A program made the position numbers and the translations under genes. This document shows positions 14,392-21,323 of a stretch of DNA of 21,323 bases, piece by piece. Under the pieces are notes generated by a model. The model was not told the origin of the DNA and made no database searches. It worked only from the letters and a program-made list of their open reading frames with translations. The DNA lies in IMG/VR virus record IMGVR_UViG_3300030389_002312, positions 1-21,323 of that record, one strand, 5' to 3'. This DNA comes from a virus. Within the stretch, counting starts at the first letter, position 1. Every line of letters begins with the position of its first letter.

Positions 14392-17208
14392 TTAGCTATC
14401 TGCTCCAAGTACTGCTACGCTGTTAGCTAACATGTAGCCAATAGCTCCAGAATCACGAAGTCCTACATCAAAGTAGTTATCTGCTACGAGCTTTACAGTA
14501 CCAGCTGAAGCTCCGCTAAACGGATCAACAGTTAGCGAGTAACCGCCCCATTGGCACCAGAATAGCTGGCTGAAGTCTCCGTAGAACATTACAGAAGAAA
14601 CAAAACCAGCACCTAAATCAACATCAGCACCTCCACCAGAGAATATTGCGTCTGCATGAATGTTAGTACCCTTAACATTAGGAATATTAGACGTCCAACG
14701 TGCATTATAACCCATTAAGTTATTACCTACTAAAGCAGCTGGGCCTCCATCACCAGTTACGTTAGCTTGCATTAATGCGCCAGCTACAGCTGGTGACATT
14801 ACAAAAGCAGCATTATCTCCAATACCATTACCAGTAATATCAGCCCAAAGGTTCATAACAGCAGCAGTATTTACAGCAGCTAAATCGTTAGTACCAGTTT
14901 CTATTGACTGTACTAGCGTACCTTGCCCAGCTGCAAATTCAGAGTTAGTTGGTACTAGCTCTTGCTGTGTACCCTCGATAGACCCGTTACAAATCTTAGC
15001 AAAAGCATAACGGTCAATAGAGTTTCCAATAGCTACAGAGAAATCTCTAGCTATAACATCTTGCATATTACCAGTAGCTTGGTTTAGAGCTTCTTTTGTA
15101 ATAGTCATCTCAGCAGCGAAACGCTGTGGAGAAAGTGTAACGCTTGACATAGAACCAGAGAACGCAGTAGCAGCAGCAGCCTCAGCTGGTAAGCTAGCTT
15201 TGTCGTTTGGTAAGCTTGGTAGCTTTACATCACCTACAAAACCAGTAAGCTGTGTAGCTCCTAGCTCTTGTATAACTGGTGTAGCTCTTAGAGATGGAGC
15301 AACCTCTGCTGCTTCAGTACCAGCAGTACCTACAGCTGTATCTGGTGTACCAGAAGCATCGTTACCATATACGTTACGCTTTTCAACAAAAGACTGTGGA
15401 ATACATACGTTACCTCTAAGCTGGATACCGAAAGCAGAAGCCTCTCTTAAAGCCTCTTCGTGTATCTCTTGCTCTAGTCCAGATAAACGGCCTTGAGCTG
15501 CTTCACGTAGGGCTTTGCCCATATCGTAACGCTTATTCATTTTATTAATTTCTACAGATTCACCCTTTGGTGTAGCGTTTACGTTAGCATGGCGCTTTAC
15601 GTTATTCTCTGTAGTTTCTGCTCTCTCGATAGACTTATCAAGTTCAGAAATATCAGAATTAAGCTGCTCTTGGCGAGTTAGCTCTGCATCTGTGTAATCT
15701 CTAGCTTCAGTTTCTGCAACCTCCACCAAAGCATTTAGCTCTATTAGCTTATTGCTACGTAGGCTTTTTAGTTGGTCAGATTTTTTCATCTTGAATTTAT
15801 TTTTTTGAATTATTTTTGGTGTGCTAGTTGCACAAACTTCTGGAGCAGATTTTTCTTCTACTACAGTAGCATCTTTAATTTTTTCTTTTTTACAGCCACA
15901 GCTTTCTTTAGCTCTTATAGTTGCGCTAGCTTCTGCATACGCTGGTACTGTAACTACAGAAACGTCATAAAGGCCGCGCACCTCTTCAACTGTTCTTAAA
16001 TCATCTTGCCAGCTTTCGCGTTCTATAGTAAACGCAAATGAACTTTGCGATATATCGCCACGCCTCATAGACTCAGCTAAGTCTTTAGCGTAGCTTTGAT
16101 TACCTAGCTTTAGCTCATATTTCAAACCTCTCTCATCTACGCTTAATTTTAGCGTATCGCTTGTAGTTCTTCCTAAAACATAGTTGCGATCATGATTTAG
16201 TAAAGCTACTACATCGGGAGATTTTTCTAAAGCTCTGTTAAAAGCTTCGGGCGCTATTTGCTCTCTAAAGTTTCCTATCTGCGTTTCTGTATTAAATACA
16301 GCTGCATAGCCTACGATAGTACTACCTTTCTTAGATTCTCTTATCTCAAAATCTGCTAGCTGTGTACGCTTATGTACTAAGCCTTCGGCTTGTCTATAGC
16401 CGTTACCGTTGTCGTCGTCAGTAGCACCACTATGGCTTGAGCATGGCATATATACGGTCTTGCCTTCTAATTCCATAGAATGAGAACCACTACAGCCTAG
16501 CTTTTCAGCAGCCTCTTCAGCTTGCTCTTTGTTGTCGTAAACTGGTACGCCGTCAACCATGCCGACGCGCGCACGCTCTTTATTATCTTCTTCCATTTTA
16601 CTTTTTAATTTATGGCCCTCTGGAAATAAATCCGTATCATGCTTACCACTACGGAACTTATCATTTTTTAAGGCATACAGAAAGCTATTGACTCGTGCCA
16701 TTGCCCATTGTTCGGGGCTTTTTACGGTAGGTCTAACGCTTTCTGGGTTAGTTTTGTAGGCTCCTATACCACGCTTGAAAACGGCGCTAAGAGTCCTTAG
16801 ATTAGTTTTGCGTACTTCTGAGCGTACGCTTTCGTTATGCTCTTCTACTTTGTTTTCTAAAGCAGTTTTGGCTTTGCCAGTTATTTCTTGGCGTTCTTCT
16901 TTTTCTAGTTTATCTAATTCTTTTCTAGCCCATCTAAGCATAGTAGTGCCACCCCAAGCTGCATACATCACAGAGCCACAAACCTCTTTACCTTCATTTA
17001 AGAATTTACCAGTATTGTAAACTTTAGCACGAGATAAAAAACTAAAAACTCTTTTGAGCCTATCTAATGTAAGAGGCTGTTTGTTAGATATTATACCAGC
17101 AGATCTCCAGCCAACAGTAGTACCACACTTAGAGCCATATTCTTCTTTATGCTTTAACGCTCTTTTAGCTGCATTAACAGCCGTTTGTGGATAATTACTG
17201 TAAGCCAT
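14392..17208 (-). CDS. Prohead protease-major capsid protein fusion
   Basis: A 938-aa polyprotein. Residues 1-105 form a 'CGT..GW...WGG...LRWA' domain found at the front of some phage proteases, and a helical linker follows. Residues 217-260 hold a small VDGVPVY...GCSGSHSMELEGKTVYMPC domain. Residues 280-433 are an HK97-type (U35) prohead protease, with H339 (LLNHD), S389/S390 (DISQSSFAF) and the ELYD-like EVRGLYDVSVVTVPAY block. Residues 474-535 are a charged coiled coil like the HK97 delta/scaffold region. About 600-938 is an HK97-fold capsid protein (ATPVIQELG, VTLSPQRFAAEMTITKEAL, AAVMNLWADI, C-terminal VKLVADNYFDVGLRD). Self-cleavage would release the mature capsid subunit. M474 (15789), after an A-rich stretch, could also start a separate capsid protein. 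It overlaps the portal gene by 14 bp. Confidence 0.88.
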   Translation of the reverse strand: MAYSNYPQTAVNAAKRALKHKEEYGSKCGTTVGWRSAGIISNKQPLTLDRLKRVFSFLSRAKVYNTGKFLNEGKEVCGSVMYAAWGGTTMLRWARKELDKLEKEERQEITGKAKTALENKVEEHNESVRSEVRKTNLRTLSAVFKRGIGAYKTNPESVRPTVKSPEQWAMARVNSFLYALKNDKFRSGKHDTDLFPEGHKLKSKMEEDNKERARVGMVDGVPVYDNKEQAEEAAEKLGCSGSHSMELEGKTVYMPCSSHSGATDDDNGNGYRQAEGLVHKRTQLADFEIRESKKGSTIVGYAAVFNTETQIGNFREQIAPEAFNRALEKSPDVVALLNHDRNYVLGRTTSDTLKLSVDERGLKYELKLGNQSYAKDLAESMRRGDISQSSFAFTIERESWQDDLRTVEEVRGLYDVSVVTVPAYAEASATIRAKESCGCKKEKIKDATVVEEKSAPEVCATSTPKIIQKNKFKMKKSDQLKSLRSNKLIELNALVEVAETEARDYTDAELTRQEQLNSDISELDKSIERAETTENNVKRHANVNATPKGESVEINKMNKRYDMGKALREAAQGRLSGLEQEIHEEALREASAFGIQLRGNVCIPQSFVEKRNVYGNDASGTPDTAVGTAGTEAAEVAPSLRATPVIQELGATQLTGFVGDVKLPSLPNDKASLPAEAAAATAFSGSMSSVTLSPQRFAAEMTITKEALNQATGNMQDVIARDFSVAIGNSIDRYAFAKICNGSIEGTQQELVPTNSEFAAGQGTLVQSIETGTNDLAAVNTAAVMNLWADITGNGIGDNAAFVMSPAVAGALMQANVTGDGGPAALVGNNLMGYNARWTSNIPNVKGTNIHADAIFSGGGADVDLGAGFVSSVMFYGDFSQLFWCQWGGYSLTVDPFSGASAGTVKLVADNYFDVGLRDSGAIGYMLANSVAVLGADS

Positions 17209-18385
17209 TAGTACTTATTTTTTCGCTGTAAGCTTCAAACTTACTAGCACTAATTACATTTACTGGTATACGTAGAGCATCTCCACCCTCTATAGTAGGT
17301 AGATTCTCTTGGCTTCTAACTTCATTTGCTGTTAATACTCCAGCTTGTAAAAGAGTATTGTAGTAATCTGCTCTGGTTTTTAAATCGCCTCTCATTAAAT
17401 CATCTATATTGAAGCGTACAAAGTAGTTAACTCTTTGCTGTGGCGTAAGTAACTTGTTTTCTATTTCTTGCTCTATACGTCTGGCTATAGGTAGTATTGT
17501 ATGCTTTGCAAAGAAGATTCCAGCTTGCTCAGTATTAGAGTAAGTAAAGTTACCCTCTAAACCAATTAAAGCAGCTGGTACATTGTATATCCTTGCAATA
17601 TCTTCAGCACTCATTTTACGGCTTTCTATATTTTGTGCTTCATCTGGGCTTAATGCGATGCGGTCGTACTTAAAACCAGCTGGAAGAACTCTAGTAAGAT
17701 TACCAGCACTTGAAGCGTTCCAGCTATCTCTTACAATGTCCAGTTGCTCTTTCTTTAATGGCTGATCGCTAGATAATACGCCAGTCATTATTGAACCGTT
17801 GTTAAAATACTCAGCTGCATAGCGTTCAGCTGCTTTGGCGAGTCCAAAAGTTTCAGCATGTAAGTCTAACGGCGAAGCTCCAAGTAAGTAAGGTATGCAT
17901 AACATATCATCGCTAAATACAACACCTTCAATTCCATCTACTTCAAATACATCAGTACCTTCATAATCTAACTGCTTAACAGCTTTTGTAGGTATAAATT
18001 CTAAACGCTCTGGTAAGCCAGTATTTTGATTTCTGATAATTAGTGCATAGCCTTTACCATACAAAAGCATATTAGCTATAATCTGCTCAAAGAAAAAAGA
18101 AGCTGTTACGTTTTCATCTGGTGACTGGCTAAGTAAATCGTAAATACTTAATTCTGTTGCTGGTCTTGATCCAGTACCTTCGCGCCTAAGTGCTGTAAGT
18201 TGTAAAGTACCTAAAGTACTAGCTATCTTATAAATACATGCATATACAGTAGGCACACTTAATGCTTTTTCTGCGTTCATATTCACGCCACTTCTTTGCG
18301 CAGCAGATCTTAGAGCTGTCCAATTTCCTCCAGTATAAGCTATAGTTGCTGCTCTAGTAAAAAAGTTTCTTAGACGTTCAAACAT
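17195..18385 (-). CDS. Portal protein (HK97 family)
   Basis: A 396-aa HK97-type portal (TIGR01537-like), forming the 12-subunit ring at one capsid vertex through which DNA enters and leaves. Features are ALSVPTVYACIYKIASTLG (41-59), LLSQSPDENVTASFFFEQII and LLYGKGYALI (84-116), the LP..F/Y block LTRVLPAGFKYDRI, AEDIARIYNVPAALIG and the C-terminal FVRFNIDDLMRGDLKTRADYY. These match the family core; length is slightly below HK97 gp3. The position between large terminase and protease/capsid is canonical, apart from the inserted small genes. Confidence 0.93.
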   Translation of the reverse strand: MFERLRNFFTRAATIAYTGGNWTALRSAAQRSGVNMNAEKALSVPTVYACIYKIASTLGTLQLTALRREGTGSRPATELSIYDLLSQSPDENVTASFFFEQIIANMLLYGKGYALIIRNQNTGLPERLEFIPTKAVKQLDYEGTDVFEVDGIEGVVFSDDMLCIPYLLGASPLDLHAETFGLAKAAERYAAEYFNNGSIMTGVLSSDQPLKKEQLDIVRDSWNASSAGNLTRVLPAGFKYDRIALSPDEAQNIESRKMSAEDIARIYNVPAALIGLEGNFTYSNTEQAGIFFAKHTILPIARRIEQEIENKLLTPQQRVNYFVRFNIDDLMRGDLKTRADYYNTLLQAGVLTANEVRSQENLPTIEGGDALRIPVNVISASKFEAYSEKISTNGLQ

Positions 18386-18402
18386 TGTTCCAAATATAAT
18401 GA

Positions 18403-18585
18403 TTATTCAAAGCTTTCGGCTAATTTATCTACTTCATTTTCATACAATATGAACACCTCTTGATTACCGTTATGTTCATATAAAATATGTAAGTTGCCAT
18501 CTTGTAATTTAAAAGCTAACATTTTATCGGGAGCGCTAGCTACTAGCAAAGCTTTTGCTTTCTCGTACTTAGTCATTTCAGCCAT
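18403..18585 (-). CDS. Unknown 60-aa protein before the portal
   Basis: A short ORF (MAEMTKYEKAKALLVASAPDK..., ending DKLAESFE) that begins about 12 nt after the T-run of the strong terminator and ends 17 bp before the portal start. A helical N-terminus and two or three strands (MLAFKLQDGNLHILYEHNG, QEVFILYENEV) give a small alpha/beta shape. No family is recognised. It is either the first gene of the head transcript or a remnant of the adjacent insert. A second ATG at codon 4 is possible. Confidence 0.55.
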   Translation of the reverse strand: MAEMTKYEKAKALLVASAPDKMLAFKLQDGNLHILYEHNGNQEVFILYENEVDKLAESFE

Positions 18586-18597
18586 AGCTATAAAGAT

Positions 18598-18623
18598 AAA
18601 AAAAAAAGCGCCAAACGGCGCTT
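18598..18623 (-). terminator. Strong rho-independent terminator
   Basis: On the minus strand AAGCGCC (18623-18617), loop GTTT, GGCGCTT (18612-18606), running into a T tract of ten (the last two stem T's included). A perfect seven-pair stem. It closes the unit that starts at the promoter 19113-19142 and would also stop read-through from the terminase genes. Confidence 0.88.
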
Positions 18624-18641
18624 AGTTTTAGTTGTAAGACT

Positions 18642-18854
18642 CTAGTGTTTTTCTATCTTTTTGTCTGTTTGTTTGATAGAACATATTAAATGTTTAACTA
18701 ATTGTAAGTTGTCAGTATTTTTGTAATCTAAAACATTCCATTTCTTATCGGTAATGATTTCGATATCTTGACAACCATAAGGCGTATTAAAAGTGTGCAT
18801 ATAACCAAAGCCGATTCTATCAATTATAACTTTTTCGGTATATAAAAATTCCAT
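18642..18854 (-). CDS. Unknown 70-aa protein, second gene of the insert
   Basis: MEFLYTEKVIIDRIGFGYMHTFNTPYG..., ending SIKQTDKKIEKH. The first 45 residues look like a beta sheet and the end is a basic helix. There is no membrane segment, signal peptide or catalytic motif. It is preceded by AAACAGAAAACATG, the same 14-nt start context as the first gene of the unit. Promoter on one side and terminator on the other suggest independent expression, possibly a host-takeover or superinfection-immunity factor, but there is no direct evidence for either. Confidence 0.6.
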   Translation of the reverse strand: MEFLYTEKVIIDRIGFGYMHTFNTPYGCQDIEIITDKKWNVLDYKNTDNLQLVKHLICSIKQTDKKIEKH

Positions 18855-18865
18855 GTTTTCTGTTT
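18852..18865 (-). repeat. Repeated start-site context, copy 2
   Basis: AAACAGAAAACATG, ending in the ATG of the 70-aa gene; identical over 14 nt to the sequence at 19088-19101. An A-rich leader without Shine-Dalgarno, as expected in Bacteroidetes. Confidence 0.6.
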
Positions 18866-18874
18866 GTTAAATGG

Positions 18875-19090
18875 CTATGCTTTCTCCCAAAGCTCTTGTT
18901 TGTACTCTGTGTGATTGTTTGCAAGCATATCCTCACACTCCTCTCTATCGTACTTAGTAACTTTCTTACCATTGATGTAAAAGTAATTTCTTGATTTGCG
19001 TCCTTCTTCATTCCATTGTTGTATATGAACTTGTTTGTATTCTGTACCGCTGTGGTGAGTGAAAGTTATTGTTTGCTTTGAGTAGTTCAT
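18875..19090 (-). CDS. Unknown 71-aa protein, first gene of the insert
   Basis: MNYSKQTITFTHHSGTEYKQVHIQQWNEEGRKSRNYFYINGKKV..., ending in a charged helix (DREECEDMLANNHTEYKQELWEKA). Three or four strands are followed by one helix, hydrophilic overall; no family or catalytic motif is recognised. It is the first gene after a consensus promoter with a palindrome at its start site, and carries the AAACAGAAAACATG start context. A separate frame on the same strand (18820-19011) is a shadow of this gene. Confidence 0.62.
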   Translation of the reverse strand: MNYSKQTITFTHHSGTEYKQVHIQQWNEEGRKSRNYFYINGKKVTKYDREECEDMLANNHTEYKQELWEKA

Positions 19091-19101
19091 GTTTTCTGTT
19101 T
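19088..19101 (-). repeat. Repeated start-site context, copy 1
   Basis: AAACAGAAAACATG, ending in the ATG of the 71-aa gene. It is the same 14 nt as at 18852-18865, so the two genes probably share initiation properties or arose with duplicated leaders. Confidence 0.6.
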
Positions 19102-19103
19102 TT

Positions 19104-19115
19104 TTGATATATCAA
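19104..19115. promoter_or_regulatory. Palindrome at the promoter start site (possible operator)
   Basis: TTGATATATCAA, a perfect 12-bp palindrome overlapping the last three bases of the -7 box and covering the expected transcription start. This is a normal place for a repressor site. No repressor gene was identified in the window. Confidence 0.4.
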
Positions 19116-19142
19116 ATATACAACACTATTTTCATTTGTCAA
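19113..19142 (-). promoter_or_regulatory. Strong Bacteroidetes-type promoter
   Basis: -7 box TATATTTG (19120-19113), a full match to TAnnTTTG, and TTGAC (19142-19138) with 17 nt between them (19 nt from the TTG). The expected start is near 19106-19108, about 15-18 nt before the ATG of the 71-aa gene. It lies in a 126-bp AT-rich gap, the second-longest intergenic stretch in the window. Confidence 0.82.
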
Positions 19143-19180
19143 CTATTTTACACAATTATTTTTAATTTATTTTATGTTTG

Positions 19181-19194
19181 CCAGTATTTACTGG
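19181..19194. other. Inverted repeat after the large terminase gene
   Basis: CCAGTA-TT-TACTGG, a 6-bp perfect inverted repeat, extendable by GC pairs with a bulge (TGCC...GGGCA). It lies 22 bp after the terminase stop and about 40 bp upstream of the -33 element. It has no T-run, so a terminator is unlikely; a regulator-binding site or RNA 3'-end stabiliser is possible. Confidence 0.4.
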
Positions 19195-19216
19195 GCATAC
19201 AGAGCTAAAGTTTTTT

Positions 19217-20923
19217 TTAAAAACTTAGTACTTTTAAATCCTCGTCGCTAATTTCTGGCTCTTGTTTCATGCTTTCGCCTAAGGCCATTACCATACTAAC
19301 TATAGGATCTATCTTATTTTGCCTAGTGCCTTTACCTTCTACTTTACCTTTATCTGGTTTTATATTACCAGCTGGGTCTGTACGTAGCTCTACGTTTTGT
19401 AAGCTCCACGCTAGAACCTTATCGCCATCATGCTTTAGCTTACCAGTTCTTACAAGTACTTCTAATTGCTTTGTAGGTGCGCTCATACTTATAAATCCTT
19501 GTCCATAAGGAACTAAAGGCGCTCCATCGTTAGTTAAGTCTATTGCGATTTGTGTACTATTATATCTATCGTATGCAACCTTTTTAACTTGGTATTTATT
19601 TAGTAAGCATTCGTTAGAAGTTTCTAAGCCATTTGGCGTATATGTAACGCCAGTTATTAACTTACGTATATCAGCGTAATCTGTTACGTTGCCTTCAGTT
19701 AGTATAAAATTATCTTGCTGTATAAAATCACCATAAGGGTGCGAAGCATCAGAAAGTAAAGCAGCTTCATAAGTATCTTTTGGTAGCCAGTAGTAGCCTC
19801 TTACGTGATATTCATCTTCTACTGGAAATACTAAAACTAGAGCCGTCAAATCTGAAACGCTCGCAAGATCCAAACCAGCGTAGCAAGGTAAGCCACTTAA
19901 ATCTTTTGATAGTTCATTCTTTGCCCAATCATCTGCTGCTATCCAAGTCTTACTAGCGCTAACCCATGTATTAAGGTGTTTTATTTTAAACTCGGTTTGG
20001 TAGCTACCGCCTATATTTTTAGCTTGTACGTACTGGCGCTTTAAGCCATCTAAAGAAATTGTAGCGCCTAAGCTTGGGTTAGCCTTACGCCAGTTCTTTT
20101 GTACCTTCCAGTCATCGCCTTCGTCCAACTCATAGATTATTGCAAATTGGCTTTCGTCTTTTTTAACGCCGTCTAAAATTTGCTTTACTGTCTTTTGTAG
20201 CTTAAAGCAAGCGCCTTGAAAAGTACCAGCTGTTGTTATGGTTAAGTGTAACGGATTTTTACGCGACTGCATAGAAGATCTAAGTACATTACTTACGCTG
20301 TCATCTCTATGAAAAGCGTATTCATCTACAGCGCAAAAGTTTGCGTTTAGACCGTCTAAGCTTCGGCTGTCGCTACTTAGGTACGTTACTTTAGTATCGT
20401 ACTTAGGAACGTAAATATCGTGCTTACCTACTTCGCAGAAACCTTTTAGCGCTGCACTACGCGAAGCCATACGGCTCGCTTCATCAAAACCTATACGGGC
20501 TTGGTCGCGCTTTGTAGCTGCAAAGTAAACTTGGCCAGCTTGCTCTTCATCAAAAATAGCAGATGCTAAAGCGCAGCCAGCTATTAAAGTAGTTTTACCA
20601 TTTTTTCGAGCTACTGATATATAGCCATATCTAAAACGCCTAGAGCCGTCTTTATTATACCAGCCGTAAAGATTCCAAAGTATAAACTGTTGCCATGCTA
20701 AAGGTTTAAACGGTTTGCTAGCAAATTCGCCAACAGTATGCACTAAGCACTTGCTAAAAAAATTTAAGTAAGCTAACGCCGTAGACTCTCTAAATTCAAA
20801 GCCTTTTTTTTCAGCTTTGGAAAGATCATCTAAATAACGCTTGCAAGCTAAAACACAATACTTACCAGCAACTACTTTGCCAGCTACCACATCTACAGCG
20901 TATTTATGAGCTGGGTGTATCAC
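19217..20923 (-). CDS. terL: Terminase large subunit (HK97/Terminase_1 type)
   Basis: A 568-aa packaging motor. The ATPase half has Walker A VARKNGKT (104-111), Walker B NFCAVDE (195-201, D200-E201) and coupling motif LTITTAG (227-233). The nuclease half has D352 (AGLDLASVSD, with D358), AYDRYN (D452) and D539 (KIDP), the RNase H-like metal residues that cut concatemers. Length and motif spacing are those of full terminases of cos/HK97 phages. It starts with GTG overlapping the small-terminase stop as GTGA. Nothing appears damaged. Confidence 0.95.
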   Translation of the reverse strand: MIHPAHKYAVDVVAGKVVAGKYCVLACKRYLDDLSKAEKKGFEFRESTALAYLNFFSKCLVHTVGEFASKPFKPLAWQQFILWNLYGWYNKDGSRRFRYGYISVARKNGKTTLIAGCALASAIFDEEQAGQVYFAATKRDQARIGFDEASRMASRSAALKGFCEVGKHDIYVPKYDTKVTYLSSDSRSLDGLNANFCAVDEYAFHRDDSVSNVLRSSMQSRKNPLHLTITTAGTFQGACFKLQKTVKQILDGVKKDESQFAIIYELDEGDDWKVQKNWRKANPSLGATISLDGLKRQYVQAKNIGGSYQTEFKIKHLNTWVSASKTWIAADDWAKNELSKDLSGLPCYAGLDLASVSDLTALVLVFPVEDEYHVRGYYWLPKDTYEAALLSDASHPYGDFIQQDNFILTEGNVTDYADIRKLITGVTYTPNGLETSNECLLNKYQVKKVAYDRYNSTQIAIDLTNDGAPLVPYGQGFISMSAPTKQLEVLVRTGKLKHDGDKVLAWSLQNVELRTDPAGNIKPDKGKVEGKGTRQNKIDPIVSMVMALGESMKQEPEISDEDLKVLSF

Positions 20924-21267
20924 TTACTTTGTAAAAGACTGTCTAGTATATTATCTCCGCTTTCTAGTTGCGCTACTTTATTTCTAGCAGCTGGAGTTAA
21001 TCCTAAGTCACGCAGTATGGTTAGATACCTAGTACGTCCGTCTACTAGTTGCTGGTGTTGGGGTCTGTGCTTGTGCATGACTTCGCCAGTTCTAGTTATA
21101 CATTCGTAGGTAGTGCCGTTCTTATCTATAAAGTCTTGAAGTACGTCTAGCTCAGCTCTTACGTTTGCAGCCATTTCTATTAGCTCGTTATCTGGTTCAG
21201 CGTACTTGTTACTTTCTTGAAGCCATGCGCTTAGGCGCTGGTAAATTATCTCTGCTTTCTTATTCAT
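20920..21267 (-). CDS. Terminase small subunit (P27-like)
   Basis: A 115-aa protein with an N-terminal helical region (MNKKAEIIYQRLSAWLQE), central helices (NELIEMAANVRAELDVLQDFI) and a C-terminal part RTGEVMHKHRPQHQQLVDGRTRYLTILRDLGLTPAARNKV, the P27-family pattern of 'np......l..l...LGLtPaaR'. It binds the packaging start site and recruits the large subunit. I chose the ATG at 21267. In-frame ATG (21312) and GTG (21318) starts would add a hydrophobic stretch (NLFWLCILV) atypical for this protein. The stop overlaps the large-terminase GTG. Confidence 0.82.
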   Translation of the reverse strand: MNKKAEIIYQRLSAWLQESNKYAEPDNELIEMAANVRAELDVLQDFIDKNGTTYECITRTGEVMHKHRPQHQQLVDGRTRYLTILRDLGLTPAARNKVAQLESGDNILDSLLQSK

Positions 21268-21323
21268 GTCTACTAATATACACAACCAAAAAAGGTTAGG
21301 TTTTATTTTCATGGTCACAAAAT

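Noticed and set aside
16047-16058. GCGATATATCGC perfect palindrome
   Set aside because: Lies inside the protease domain coding GDISQ; no promoter or second copy nearby, so likely chance.
18820-19011. 63-codon minus-strand frame overlapping the two insert genes
   Set aside because: Out of frame with the promoter-proximal gene, bridges two better ORFs and lacks their start context.
21268-21318. N-terminal extension of the small terminase from GTG/ATG
   Set aside because: Adds a hydrophobic segment not expected in P27-like proteins; the internal ATG at 21267 gives a normal N-terminus. Not excluded, since sequence beyond the window is unknown.
1-21323. CRISPR arrays, tRNA genes, insertion sequences, integrase or attachment sites
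   Set aside because: No spaced direct repeats, cloverleaf-like sequences, transposase or recombinase motifs were seen on reading both strands.

Overview
The window looks like most or all of a small tailed-phage (siphovirus-type) genome or prophage from a Bacteroidetes (probably flavobacterial) host. Every supported gene lies on the minus strand and neighbours are tightly packed, often with ATGA, GTGA or 1-14 bp overlaps. The host inference rests on two intergenic promoters with the Bacteroidetes -7 box (TATATTTG, fitting TAnnTTTG, with a TTG element 19-20 nt upstream). It is supported by A-rich start contexts without clear Shine-Dalgarno sequences and by AT-rich DNA. No integrase, repressor, DNA polymerase or tRNA was seen.

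Read in the direction of transcription (high to low coordinates), packaging comes first: a P27-like small terminase and an HK97-type large terminase. Next is a self-contained insert (19142-18598): strong promoter, two small unknown genes, strong terminator. The head genes follow: a 60-aa unknown, portal, a 938-aa prohead-protease/major-capsid fusion, a terminator-like hairpin, a small membrane protein, a gp6-like connector, a head-tail joining protein, a gp10-like protein and a DUF3168-like tail terminator. The tail genes are a 52-aa unknown, the tail tube protein, a tail assembly chaperone pair joined by a probable -1 frameshift on A AAA AAG, the tape measure, and one 957-aa protein that seems to combine hub/baseplate and receptor-binding functions. 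Lysis genes follow: a 50-aa unknown, a T7-lysozyme-like amidase, a GTA-type holin, and a small membrane/coiled-coil protein.

Between lysis and replication genes (4780-4580), a second promoter fires into two hairpins, the second a UACG-loop terminator. This predicts a roughly 70-nt structured RNA or a promoter-proximal attenuator. The replication/recombination block follows: a 50-aa unknown, a possible ssDNA-binding protein, a stand-alone DnaA domain IV-like protein, a RecE-like nuclease, a Holliday-junction-resolvase-like nuclease, a winged-helix initiator/helicase-loader candidate, an unknown 179-aa protein, a short C5 cytosine methyltransferase coupled to a PD-(D/E)XK-like protein, and an HNH endonuclease.

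The left end of the window (HNH) and the right end (small terminase) would be adjacent if the molecule were circular. HNH-TerS-TerL is the usual order next to cos sites, so the window may be close to a full genome of about 21 kb. The most notable candidates for new biology are the insert at 18.6-19.1 kb, the short RNA at 4.7 kb, and the coupled methyltransferase/nuclease pair.
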